From Apoderus coryli (taxonomy: Eukaryota; Arthropoda; Insecta; Coleoptera; Attelabidae): a DNA stretch of 64,000 bases. Shown in pieces: positions 1 to 11,888 of the stretch. The stretch is from positions 8,556,001 through 8,620,000 of the forward strand of contig OU452210.1 of the NCBI GenBank assembly GCA_911728435.2. The letters are read 5' to 3'. Position 1 is the first letter of the stretch; the number at the start of each line of letters is the position of its first letter. Both the position numbers and the translations under genes were made by a program. The notes under the pieces were generated by a model. That model searched no databases. It was not told the DNA's origin and saw only the letters and a program-made list of their open reading frames with translations.

Positions 1-17
1 TTTTCCTGCTATTACAG

Positions 18-417
18 CAAAGTGGATCCAGGTTTGGTAATTAGTCATCTCGATATGTGGCAAGTGTACATGAACTTAGTTTATGCCATGTGTATACCAA
101 TTCCTTCCTTCATCGTATCAGTGATATATTTAGCAATTGCCTATTTCAAAATATATAATGACGATGAAGAAGCTGCACCATTAGAAAAAAATGCTGAAGA
201 AATAGATGTAGAAGGAGATAGTGCACATGGTGAGACACCTATACCACCAGCTAGTGGTGGCCTTACACCTGCTAGTGAGGCCTTTCGCGAAGATTTAGCT
301 AGTTTTGGTCATCACTTTAAAGTTGCAATGGTAGACGATATTAGCCGCGACAGTCTTGTAGATGGTGTGACGAGTTCTGTATCAATAGGAGGGTATGAAA
401 ATATTTTAATTCCATAA
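18..417 (+). CDS. C-terminal exon of an unidentified membrane protein
   Basis: The exon opens after a good acceptor (TTTTCCTGCTATTACAG, ending at 17) and is open to the TAA at 415-417, giving about 133 residues. The first codon is split with the preceding exon, outside the window, so GTG 22 is not a start. A hydrophobic stretch of about 25 residues (near MCIPIPSFIVSVIYLAIAYF) is followed by an acidic, Ser/Thr/Pro-rich tail of about 90 residues, the usual look of a last transmembrane helix plus cytoplasmic tail. I do not recognise the family. The exon is real by its acceptor, open frame and downstream poly(A) signals, but the function is unknown. Confidence 0.75.
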
Positions 418-640
418 CTTTTACATTAATTGTTAATGTTAAGTTTCAATCTTTTCATAATATTTATGTGAGATTAATCAGTTACTGTTATCGAAAAGTT
501 TTTGTAGGTATGTGTAGAACTGAAACATGAAATAAAAAACATTAATCTCAACTATAAGATCAGCTTCCAATGAGAATCAATTACGTTCATGGTAAGAAAA
601 GATACAGCAAATTTTTTTATTGAATAAAACTTTGAAACAA
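418..640 (+). terminator. 3' UTR and poly(A) signals of the upstream gene
   Basis: AT-rich sequence after the stop codon carries AATAAA at 531-536 and again at 623-628. Either could direct cleavage; which one is used cannot be told from sequence. Confidence 0.6.
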
Positions 641-1489
641 CAAACATGACAAATGAAATTTTTATTATCATTTTATTATTCCTTATATCAGGCTGGCAAT
701 ATGAAGTGGAAGCGAAAATTATTAGTCTGACCTAATAACAAGTTCATTCACCAGAGATGATATCGTCTACCTAAAGATTCTTAACGATTGCTAAAAAAGC
801 TTTGTCGTATCGAGTTGTATCACTTGGTCTGGAGCTGAAATCATACCAGGCGCCGAGAGGCACTGGTTGCTCTAATTTGAATATATTTATTCACATTATG
901 TCACTAAGGATTAATATGAGTTTTTTGGCGGTATATTGATTCTAATTCTATTTTGTGTAATGAAGATCCTAGCAAATACTGCATTCGTTATAGGTTTAAT
1001 AGTATTTACCTAAATAACAAACAAATACAAATTTAAAATCCCTTTACGAGGAGTTAATTACGAAAATCATCATACGATTACTGCCGGATAATAATGGTTT
1101 TAAATTGCAGGTGTATCTAAACTTCTTGCTAGCGTAGACTATTTAGTCCCACATAAATATTTAAATAAAGCTGAAGTCTAATATTTTATATTTTTAGGAA
1201 TATTGGCAAAACAATGACAACAAGCATTTCGACCACAGGAGGTCCTGTAGCTGATATTTAAAATGATAAATAAAAATAATTTATATGCCACAGCAATTCC
1301 ACGTTGAACTTTGTCAAGCTTGCGTTATTTATTATCTACTTTCCATAAAATGCTTAAATATTACTTACAGTATAGTTCGGGATTCTAATAAAATTATATG
1401 GTTTGAGATGGATAAAAGTAAAAGTAAGTAAAATTCATATAAATATTTCTAATGTTTCTTGCATTTTTGAAAATTTGATCTAATACATT

Positions 1490-1940
1490 GTGATTCACGA
1501 GGTTGGTTTTAGGAAAACTTACCATACGATTTTATTGGGTACTTAAATAAGTGAATCCAATATATCTAACCGGAAGTTGCTATCAACTTTCTTATTTGAT
1601 ATGGAGCCCTTATTTAGTATGATATTGTTGGATTGTTCGAGTTTTTTTGTTTTAACGGTTAACAGTAGGATAAAGACATCTGATAATAACATCCTGAGTA
1701 GACCAAGTAAATGGTATAGGTACATATTTAAATATCTCCAACATGGATCTTTCAAAATCAATAAGGCTCCAAAAATATAATAATAAATAGGATGTTCCAT
1801 TTGAAATAAATTGATAGCAACTTCCGGTATGATGGCAATTGGCATAAATTATTAGATTCACTTATTTAATTACCCAAATTTTCTAAAAAATCGTATGGCT
1901 AGTTTTCCCAGAAGGCCTAAATTAGAACTTCGTGAATCAC
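1490..1940. repeat. Inverted pair of two MITE copies
   Basis: The left arm (1490 to about 1625) and right arm (about 1770 to 1940) are reverse complements over most of their length. Matching pieces include GTGATTCACGA at 1490 with the complement of CGTGAATCAC at 1931-1940, and CCGGAAGTTGCTATCAA at 1570 with TTGATAGCAACTTCCGG at 1811. Each arm looks like one copy of a roughly 180-bp element, since a single related copy occurs at 8506-8692. The right copy ends in CACCCTGTATA. Confidence 0.75.
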
Positions 1941-3865
1941 CCTGTATATACAGCCTGAATTACTGATATGGGCCGTGCCATCAACTGGTGCACATATTAG
2001 ATTTGAGATTTATTATTTTTATATTAATTAATGCAATAATTTGTAATTGGCGATTGTTGTGAACTTTCTTAGGTGTTCTCTATTGCGTACAATGAATTAA
2101 TGAGTCAAAGTTTGGTCTCTTCAATATATTAGATTTCTAAAGCATTTGTCGCACATCGAACCATGAATATGCTTGTGTTTACGACGAATTATTCTTGTTT
2201 CGTGTATCAAAACTATCAAAGAATTTTAATTTAATTTATATCTTTAGTATGTTATTACTGTTTTTTTTATCCAGTACATTCAGTAGACGGCGCTAAACTT
2301 ATCATTATCCAAAGTCTTTTGGGCCTTAGCATTAGAGAGAAGCCCAGCGGTTAAACGATTTATCAAATCAGTATGTACAAGAAAATCCTCGTACCTACGT
2401 GTAATAAAATAAAATGTTTTAGGTTTGCTAGAAGTAACAAAAAAAATGAAATAACATAACGTGAAATCCAATAATTCGAGCTGCTTCATCAGCGTTTCAT
2501 ATTGCCCCATCGTTGTATGGTTCCACTACATAATCTAACTAACCTACGTGCCGCATAGTAACATGTATATAATAATTCTTCTACAATAAATTTGAATTTA
2601 CATGGCACGCAACCGACATTATATTATACTATTATTATAATATTTGAACAAATTTAAACGTAAAATTTGATCGATTTTACTCCAACCATGAGTTTCCACA
2701 TGTCTACATTGTAAAACTGCCCTGCTTGTATTTGTAATATTCATGATAGGTGGAATTATTTTGTGGCTTTTGGCGGCAAAACTTAATTATATGAGATGTC
2801 CTGTGAGCTAAATGCCAATCACCTATGTACGTACATTGCTTTGCATTTACTTACATAATTATTAAGAAGCGCATTCTTAAAACTATCTGGCTATATTTTA
2901 TTCTTTGAGAGTCACATTTTGCCAGCATTAAATGAGTTTGAAGTGTATTCTCATAGCTCGACACCAAGAGATGAACAGCTGTTATAAAATTCTTACCAAA
3001 ACTTCAGCTTATCTCTATTTATATTAAAAACAAGTCCAAGGTTAACTTATATTTTTTTACTATCAGTAATAACACGCAAGCATAAATTTTTTACACATGC
3101 CATCGATAAATTTAAATAATGAGAGTTCTTTAATCAATATATTTAAAAATCTAGGAACTAACGATACATTTTGTATTTGAGAGATGAATATTGAGCTCTG
3201 GCTAGTTACTTCGATCTCGTTCTAGTTCTTCACAGTTCGACAAGCTGTATCCTGTCCAATACCAATGTATTTAATGAACAAAATTTTTTCCAGAAATATC
3301 TATTGTAATTTAAATATGTGATATGACGAGAAAAATAATATTTTATTTGCGCCAAAAACCATAAAACCATTTTATTTTACGCCTGATCATTCAACGAATA
3401 TAGTAATAACTAATAACGTTTTTGTTGTTTGTAATAATTTTCTACAAATCGAAGCATTACAATAATGTATCCGTTCTTCAAATACTAACATTATTTTTTA
3501 ATAATTTAAAGTAGAAGTAATTTTGTGGCATTTCGGACAAAATGACTAGTTTAATATTATCCGATATTTTATCTGATTTTCAAATAAATTGAGGACACAA
3601 AGTCGTTGTTTTTTCCTTATTAAAAAGCTGCTGGTAACGTTTTGCTTCTGGTTTTTGGCAATGTACCTTTACTTGATGGCTTTACCTATAAATTTGGTTT
3701 ATCGACTTATCGTGCGGAACTTGTACCGGTTCCGATTTACCATACATATCTTTACCGGTAGACGGTCGATTAATGCATAAGGGAAAATGATATTTTGCAT
3801 TTGGGCATGGCTATGGTATCCTCAAAACTAAAGCGAACCTAATTAAGGTGCAGTTAAAATTATAA

Positions 3866-3993
3866 AATACGTTTTACCACTTCACCAAAGCGTTTACTTA
3901 AATCTTGACTTGCACTTCACCAACCTTAGAATTCTTAGGAAATATTATTAGTTACATTTACGCAAATTTTTGGTGAAGTGGTAAAACGTGTTT
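3866..3993. repeat. Fold-back element, family A, copy 1
   Basis: The left arm at 3866-3889 (TACGTTTTACCACTTCACC) is the reverse complement of 3969-3993 (GGTGAAGTGGTAAAACGTG). No open frame lies between the arms. Related elements with the same arm motif are at 25503-25655 and 50845-51009. Confidence 0.75.
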
Positions 3994-5888
3994 CCTGATT
4001 TTTGTTGTGCGTCAAAGATTTTACGCATCAGTAAAGTAAAAGTATATCAAAATTTTCTATCTTTTCATGAATTATTGCACCGTGAAATTCTTTACCAAGG
4101 CAACTAAAACAGAGTTATTTAGAGTGCTCTTTTGTAGGACAATGTTTAAATTTTATGAATCTTGTATAGTAATCATTACCTGCAAATGGGCGCTTATGAG
4201 GGCACGAATTGTATACAGTTCCTTACTTTCCTTATAAGATACAAAATTGTTGAACACATTGTAATGTTTCAATTTGTAGAAAACTTACATTTTTGCCCAT
4301 GTAGAAATTATTGGTTCTGTAAAATATCGTTATAACAGAAATAAACGCATAGATTTGTACAATTAAAAAAACGATAAAAAAAACTAATTTCCTCTTCAGG
4401 TATAATTGTACATATGTTATTGTTGTTAACAAAGAAAATTCTATTGTCGATTGAAGATTTTATTATGAAATTTTGTTTAATAAATTCTTCTTCTCTATTA
4501 GATTTACAAACTGTGCGGTTTTAAAATTTGTAATATCACTGTTATAGTGGTTAAGTTTGTTTTAACTCCAGAAACATGAGCATCTTTTTTTTTCAATAGG
4601 TACTAAGTAAACCTGTCTAATTTAAATATTTATTCGAGCTTGAAGAATAATTTTATTAAAAATTAAATACCTACTTATGATTTGGACTAGTAGAAGAATA
4701 TATTGGTGTTATTTTTTAAAACCGCACAACATTATCGGATCTGTGTATCATTTTAAATACTGGGATTTCAGTTATGTCAAATTTAATTTCCAATTACTTT
4801 TTAAGCTTCTAGAGTATTACTTTGAATTGACGGACGAATGTATTTGGTATTTTACAGGGTAAAATAACAAATTAGAACAAATCTATATATTTTTTAATTA
4901 AATCAATTGGGATAACGCTAAAACGGTAAAGATAAATCCGTAGTCCAAGATAATAGTAATTATTGATAATGTGCCTATTAAGTTCCGTAGATCAGCTAGG
5001 AATTTGGGTATTGAAATACAGGACATTAAAAATGCATTGGCAACGCATATGTTGCACTAAAAATGCTTTACTCTGATAGACATAGCCTCCATGAAGAGCT
5101 TTTGTGTTAAGTAATTTGAACTACTGTGACCATAATTTATGGGCCTGGTTCCTAGTTTGTTAAAATATGATCAGGAGCCGATTCAGCTTGTGCTGGATTG
5201 TATTTACTTTTATGTTTACCTGTAGGTACTATGAGTATCTGCAAATAAACTACTTATTATTGTTATTATTATATCTCAGGGTATAGCAACAACTAATTTT
5301 AAATGAACTTTAATAAACATTCAAGGTATACAAGAAACCCATTTTTCTTAAAGAATTTTGGTTCCTGAAGTCCCAGAATTAAAATGACAGAGATGAACTT
5401 GAAATTTTTTAAAACTTAGTGAATATTATTAATGGACATTGTTCAACATTATGCCTTCTTACTCTCGAAATATAAGCGTTTGTAATATTTTTAATACAAT
5501 AAAAGAGAAATAAAGTTATCCCAGATTCTAATATTATTATATAAACAAATTTTTAATGTCGTAATGAACAATTTCATTCCCAAAAATTGTTTTCAGCAAA
5601 ACCCCTAGAGATAAAATATTTTAGAATCTGATAATAAACTATTAAATAATTAAACAAATTACATAGAAAGACCGCAGCTAGATTATAAAATGATAAAAAA
5701 AAATTTGAATGTGTACATTCAAGTAAATATAAGTATCAAACTGAAAGCAAATATTTGGAAACATATTCTAAAAATTTTATATTTTTACATGTGTATTATT
5801 GTCATAAGATTTTATTAATGTTATGTTATAATTATGTTAAATTTACTAATGAGCAGCTGTTGTAATTGTAATTTACCTGTTTAGATGT

Positions 5889-6804
5889 TACGAGGGTCAT
5901 TCATTTATTACGGGATAAATTGTTGTACCTTCAAAATTCTTGATTCAAGGAGTACAAAATTTTTACTAATTTTCAACACATATGCACTTGTATCATCGTT
6001 TCTCTAACTTTCTAATTCCCCTGGCATATAATAAGTCATAGAATTCCATTTTATTGTGGTTTAACAGCACAAAGCTTTCGCATACTCAAATGTTCGTGTA
6101 AAACGGTGAAAACACTACCATCTGATATCTTTACAATGTCAGCTAGCTCGTGCACCTTTAATTTACTTATTGAATGGCCTAATATATTTATTTATTTTTA
6201 TGTTGGAGCCAAGTTAGCACCTGAATTTCTACTTATTCGTTAGAGTAGTTTTTGTCACGTAGCGCCTCCATAAGGGGACTAAACAGATAGAGGTTATGGG
6301 GCAAGATATGGGGTAAAAGGAGAAGAATCTTTCAGCCCAATTTTCAAATGCATTCTTGAGTTAGCGTGTCATGTGCAGCCGTACATTATAGTGAAGCAAA
6401 ATTCCACGACGTTTAGTTTAGGCTTCATTTTATTTTCCAGCATGTCACTGTAATATTGTTTCTCGTGATTCAAGAGAACTTTGATCGGTTGCACAGTTCG
6501 CTGGTCATCACATATACTTTCGCAGTAACTTCCAAACAATTCTACCTACTGGAAACTATTCGAACGGTTTAAAGTTTAAACAATAGTTAGTCCCGTACAC
6601 TTTTAAAAACCCAAAATCTAATCAGGGTACGTTGCTTTCGCGGTGCAATTTTCAATCGGGCCTGACATCTACAACTGTCTGAATTATATGTTATGTTTAC
6701 AAAATTATCAGATGTCATTGCAAGCATCGTGAAAGTTTCGTATTGATTAATAGTTGACCTAGATTTATTTGATTTGTCTTGTTAATTACGGAATGATCCT
6801 CGTA
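5889..6804 (-). mobile_element. Mariner-family transposon remnant with both terminal inverted repeats
   Basis: The ends are inverted repeats: TACGAGGGTCATTC begins at 5889, and the complement of TACGAGGATCATTCCG ends at 6804. The reading is minus strand. Broken frames still show mariner transposase landmarks: YYSDMLENKMKPKLN, then LLHYNVRLHMTRQLKNA (counterpart of the family's HDNARPH catalytic block, first Asp lost), and near the C-terminus EFYDLLYARGIRKLEKR. Stops and frameshifts are frequent. At about 916 bp it is shorter than a full mariner of about 1.3 kb, so the N-terminal half is largely gone. It is dead and probably old. Confidence 0.8.
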
Positions 6805-7350
6805 TTTTAAATCATAAGTATAATGTAGTGTTGATGTTTATTATCGCAAATGTACAGAATGGCCATTTAGTGCGCTAAAGTTCAATAAAATCATTTTCTG
6901 TTTCTGACAAGTGGGGGGTACGAAATTGATTGTAGGTAGTCGAATTTAAATAATGCAAATAGTGAAGTATCAAAAAGAGGGCATTTTTTTCTTCTTTTTT
7001 TTAGTTTTGGTTTTGTAATTTGGTAAAGCCACAGCTTATTATTATTCTTAGTTGTTTGACTTCATTCGATTTTTAGATCACTCGTATTAAGTTATTCCAT
7101 AATTAGCGTACGAGTAAGTCGAGCATAGTCTATAGGTAAATCTAGTTTTTGTTACTGCTATAGGAAAAAAATTGTATTGGGGATCATTTCCTACATTTCC
7201 AGAATTACAATCAGGGCTATCTTTTATTCCTATTAAAATAAATTTAAATGTGCTGCAAAACAGCAGACATTGCTTTTGAAAATTTTGAAGAATATCTACT
7301 TACATTAAATCTGAAAATATGTGGTCTTTCTTCATTCAATGGTAAGTAGT

Positions 7351-7383
7351 TTACACTACAACGAAATTCTCGTTGTAGTGTAA
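7351..7383. repeat. Perfect 14-bp hairpin
   Basis: TTACACTACAACGA (7351-7364), loop AATTC, then the exact reverse complement TCGTTGTAGTGTAA (7370-7383). No transposon is recognisable around it. Confidence 0.85.
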
Positions 7384-8505
7384 CAAAGATCACGTCCTAA
7401 TTTGGCGAAAAACTTAGGTCATCAAAACTACTTCAACAATTTTATTATTTATAGAGCGAAATCAAATATGTCATGTATACAATGAAAACAAGACAAGAAT
7501 TTCAATAAGATATTTAAATTCTTTGTATTGTATTGTACTCTATTTTAGGGTTGATGCATTTTATTCAAGGGTCTTAGGGTGGGATTTTCTACTTTACTTC
7601 GTCTCTTAGTTATGTCATACTTATTATTTTGGTATATTTTGGCAGGCATTAAGTCGTGACATAAATATTTGCAGTGTGTTTTAGATTGGACTTGAGATGA
7701 TATTGATTTTACTTGTTTCTAAAGTTTTCCTGTCGAGAGTATTTTTTGAAATTTGGCGCATGGATGGATCGTTCTATATATAAAAAATGCCTTTGTATAA
7801 TTAATAATATTCAAATGTATGCCATCCATAAAATTGGTGCTCAACATATCCAAGAGAAAATACTTACGTAATAATTTAGACTTCTGCTAATTAAGAATGA
7901 ATTATAGTCTAATTTTGCAAGGAAAGTCTCTGTGATTAGTGGCATTGAAGTTACTGCCTAAACCAAAAAGCTTCTATACCTACCTATATTTCTATTACAG
8001 TTTTTTGAAACCTAAAATATTGGAAAATCTAGCTAAACCAAATTCAAATTGTTTAATTCATTCAACAGTTTCGTATGATTATTTTAACAGTTTAATTTGT
8101 CGGATAGGACATAAAGAAACAGCAAATATTTTTCATTTCGTCACCTGAATAGACAAGCTCTTGAATTTTGGACGTTAGTTCAAGGATATATTAGAAACAT
8201 CAATTATTGACTTATGCCGATTTTTTCTAGTAGGTCACAGTACAGGAGTTTGCGACCACCCTGTAACCTTATGTGTCAATCTCTCATGATAAATATTTTT
8301 TCTAAAATGTCGTTGTACTACCGTCAAAATTTCAAGAGTCTGACCATTTAGGTGACGAAATGACAAATATTTCCTGCAGACCTGTTATGGATCAAAAAAT
8401 TCAAAATAAATGATTTATTCAAAAACAGTTGAATATAAGTATAGGGAAGTGCTAAGACAAAATACTCCAAAATATATAAGGAATCCAAAAATATAATTAT
8501 ATGCA

Positions 8506-8692
8506 GAGTGTCCTAAATGAAATAAGCAAGTTGATCTCAACTTCCGGTATAACCGGAAATTCTACAAATATCACAATAATATAGGTTGAGAGCCTAGATT
8601 GACCTCAGTATGCACCCAAATTTTTTAAACAATCGTATGGTTAGTTTTCCCAAAAACATACCAACCGCGTGAATCAGCCTGTACGTCTGTTT
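8506..8692 (+). repeat. Solo copy of the 1.5-kb MITE family
   Basis: It begins AGTGTCCTAAATGAAATAAG and ends CGTGAATCAGCCTGTA. Inside it shares AACTTCCGGTAT and an AATCGTATGG-TTAGTTTTCCC segment with the inverted pair at 1490-1940. Confidence 0.7.
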
Positions 8693-11099
8693 TACCTCCG
8701 ACTAACTAAACTGTTAAAATTATATAAAATGACATGATACGAATATTTAATTTGAATTTAACAGGATGTTCCAGTACCGATCCATGGTTGAACTCAAAAT
8801 CACATTGCGGTGGTAGTTAATAAATTCTCTGATTTCGTTAATAAAAACTTTATACTATTCCAGTCAAAAATATAAACATTGTTCCGTGATCAAACAGTAT
8901 TAAACAGCGCGAATTTTTAATTTCAATCTCTTTATCAATGAATGTGAGACTATAATAATTTATAGTATACCTCACTGCTATTTTAACATACTATTATATA
9001 GTTTTGAAGTTCTGACAAAACTAAATGGTCGGAACGTGAAACATATACTTTAAGCTCCTTAACCTCCGTAAGTTGTTCCACATAATCACGACTTGGAACG
9101 TACGTATGTGGAAAATTGTGACTTGAAAAAATCCTTTTCTGTCTCCTTTTTACTTTCAGTTTATTATAAAAAGTACCTAGTTTTGTTATTTCATGAAAAA
9201 ACTCACTGATTGTCGTTGGGAACCAGAATTTAGCCAAGCCATATAGATACCAATATCAATTGTTTTAGTACGTTTGTTTATCTTTTAAAATCAGGATATT
9301 TTTCTTTTCGTAATTATTTTTTAAATAAGTTAAAAAATTATTTTAAAAGGCTTGCACTTTAAATAACATATATCGATCAATTTTTTAATTAATTTGTAAT
9401 GGCCAATGCCTTTACCGTTTGAATTTAGTACTTTAGAACCAATAACTAACTGCACTAGAACAATAAACTAGTTCTTGTGTCTGAATGAGATGCAGCCTAC
9501 CATCTCTAAAATCTACGACAAATTCCATCCTTATTCGTCATACACTGTATATGAAACGAACTAATCTTTGGCTTGTTGGAAACTATCACAAGAACTTTAT
9601 TCAATTTTCATTCATTGGACAAATAATTCTGAATAACATACTCTACTAGTGAGCCTAAAATTGATTTGTTGCATGAATTGTTCAGTAGTCGTTTGTTCAT
9701 ATATTTCCTAGTTATACTTCCTCCAAACTAAGGGCTTATGATCAATATCAGCAAGGTTTTCCTCTGATTCGAACGCTAGTCCTTTTCTTAATTCTTGTGG
9801 TAGGATAATTAGGTTCAAGTTAAGAGTTAAGTGGGTTTGATCAGACCCCACAGTGCGACCACTATATATATTTCACCCAACAGCTCATTGGTATTGACAA
9901 TGTCGATCATTTTCTTGGGCGAGGTTTTCTCTATATTCGCTGTTGGAAGTGTTATCTCAACAATACAATCCTAATTACAGCTGAACAGGAACATGGTTGG
10001 TCATCATGTTCCTCGACAGATAATAATTCGAACGCATGTATTGTATTAGGCAACCCAATTGAGATCTACTAATGTCCATCAACTGTCTAGCTCTTCGATG
10101 TATTAATAACCTCTTCTGAACTTCATTGTGGCAAAAATTCATTGTAAATAAATAGTGAATTCTATTCATATTCAATTATAGGTTCCGATCCGATGAATTC
10201 TCCTTCAGGCCTCTCTATATTCAGGGAGTCGACCGTTTTATTCTCATCAATATTGAAATATAAACCAGTGTAGGTTAAAATCGTATATTTGAATTAAGTC
10301 CTTTTGAGATTTGGGTAATTCTAGACAGTAATGGAACATTCTGTGAGTTTATAAAAAAATACAAGAAATTATAGCAATAAATACAAATAATATCACATAA
10401 ATGAAAATTTAATGATCTAGAATATAAATTACTATACTTATAGAATATATAATTTTTGTTATAATAATTCACTTAATTTAGCTACGGTCTTCAAAAAAAT
10501 AAAGTTATTAACAATTTAGTTTACATGCAAAATAAATATACTTATTTGTTTCGAAATTCTAGATAGGTACATTAATTTGGGAAGTACTTACAATTGATAA
10601 AAATGACAATTATAAATTCGAAAAACAAATCCAAGTTCCATGTCCCTTCATATTCTTGTTTAAATTGTTACATACCATAAACAATAACAGGGACCAAATC
10701 AGATATAATTTGAATTAATTTACCGTTCAAACTAGTAATATGTGCATGTAAACTTATTGACACAAATAAATACCTAATTAAATAAATTAATTAAACATTG
10801 TTATTGAGAAGTAAAGTATTTAATGTGTCAAGAAATGGCATTGTTGTTTACTATATTAAATAATATTAATAATACTGATTGTTGTCTCGACAGCTTTAAA
10901 AGAAAAAAATCTTTATCGTACTGACTAAAACAGCTATTTTATTTTTAATTTAATTAATTTTGTTGTTAACACACAACAATCTTTTTAAACTAATTTGTGA
11001 TACATACACTGCTCATATAGGAGTTAAATATATTCAAAAAAGATGTTTTGGTAGTTTTATTTAGTTTTAGTTCTACTTTCAGGTGCTATCAAAAGAAAA

Positions 11100-11888
11100 T
11101 ATACAGGGTGATTTAGAACTATTTAGTTTTTTAAGGGTTTTTCAATGAAATAATAGAAGATCCACGTTTGAAGTTGTAATGCTTTAATAAAGTTATGAGC
11201 AAAATGTGTTTTATTAAGCTCACGTATGGTTTTTCCAAAGTACACTAGCCTTTCTTAGGCCAGGTTTGTCTGAGTTTATAATGACATCTGGTATGCCACA
11301 GCAATCCAATCTTGAACTATTATTTTTATTGTTTCTCATTTTTGTGAGAAGGTCATGAGATAATTATTCCAAGCTTTCACTACAGCCCATCTTAAACAAG
11401 TGTTCACTTGCCGATGGTGCTAAAAGTTAGATTTATTACAATGTAAATATGTCAAACATAAGTTCAACCGGTGCAAATAGCTGTAATCCGAAGAAGATTA
11501 CAACTCAAATTTTAGAAGGAGCAAAAAAAAACTAGAAGTGTTCTTTTATTTATAATAAATCGAATGAACAAGTTTACCTTCGCAACATTGTGGCGGTTTA
11601 ATAGATAAATTTGTGAATAACACGTAACAATTTAATTCAAAAGTGACTTTTGGTTTAGTATTTTTTTAACAAAATCTATTTACTCAGTAAATAAATAAAA
11701 TTACTGCTTGGAACCACAAGGATTCCATTAAACATGTCGCAAGGGTTAATAGTAATTGATGTGTTCATGTAATTTACCCCAATTCGATGCTGCTTACTTT
11801 GAAAATATGTACCCTATGTCACTCCGATATGTCGCGCATGGTTAAGCAAATTAATACTTGGGGAACATGAGTATGAACACCCTGTATA
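11100..11888. mobile_element. Putative non-autonomous element bounded by CAGGGTG termini
   Basis: The stretch opens with TATACAGGGTG and closes with CACCCTGTATA (11878-11888), an 11-bp inverted terminal repeat in the outward-facing arrangement of a DNA element. No transposase frame is seen. The same terminal word recurs singly at many places in the window. Confidence 0.5.

Larger units (their letters stand above)
641..5888. other. Intergenic DNA with repeats
   Basis: No supported gene. Two fold-back elements (1490-1940 and 3866-3993) are listed separately. A stretch at 1276-1310 (TATGCCACAGCAATTCC) resembles one at 11292 (TATGCCACAGCAATCC), so another dispersed repeat is present. Open frames here are short and AT-driven. 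Confidence 0.6.

Noticed and set aside
2280..2510. 76-codon minus-strand frame
   Set aside because: No recognisable domain and no regulatory or splice context.
9975..10175. 66-codon minus-strand frame considered as a transposon remnant
   Set aside because: Some mobile-element feel (basic, His/Arg-rich) but no motif that identifies a family.
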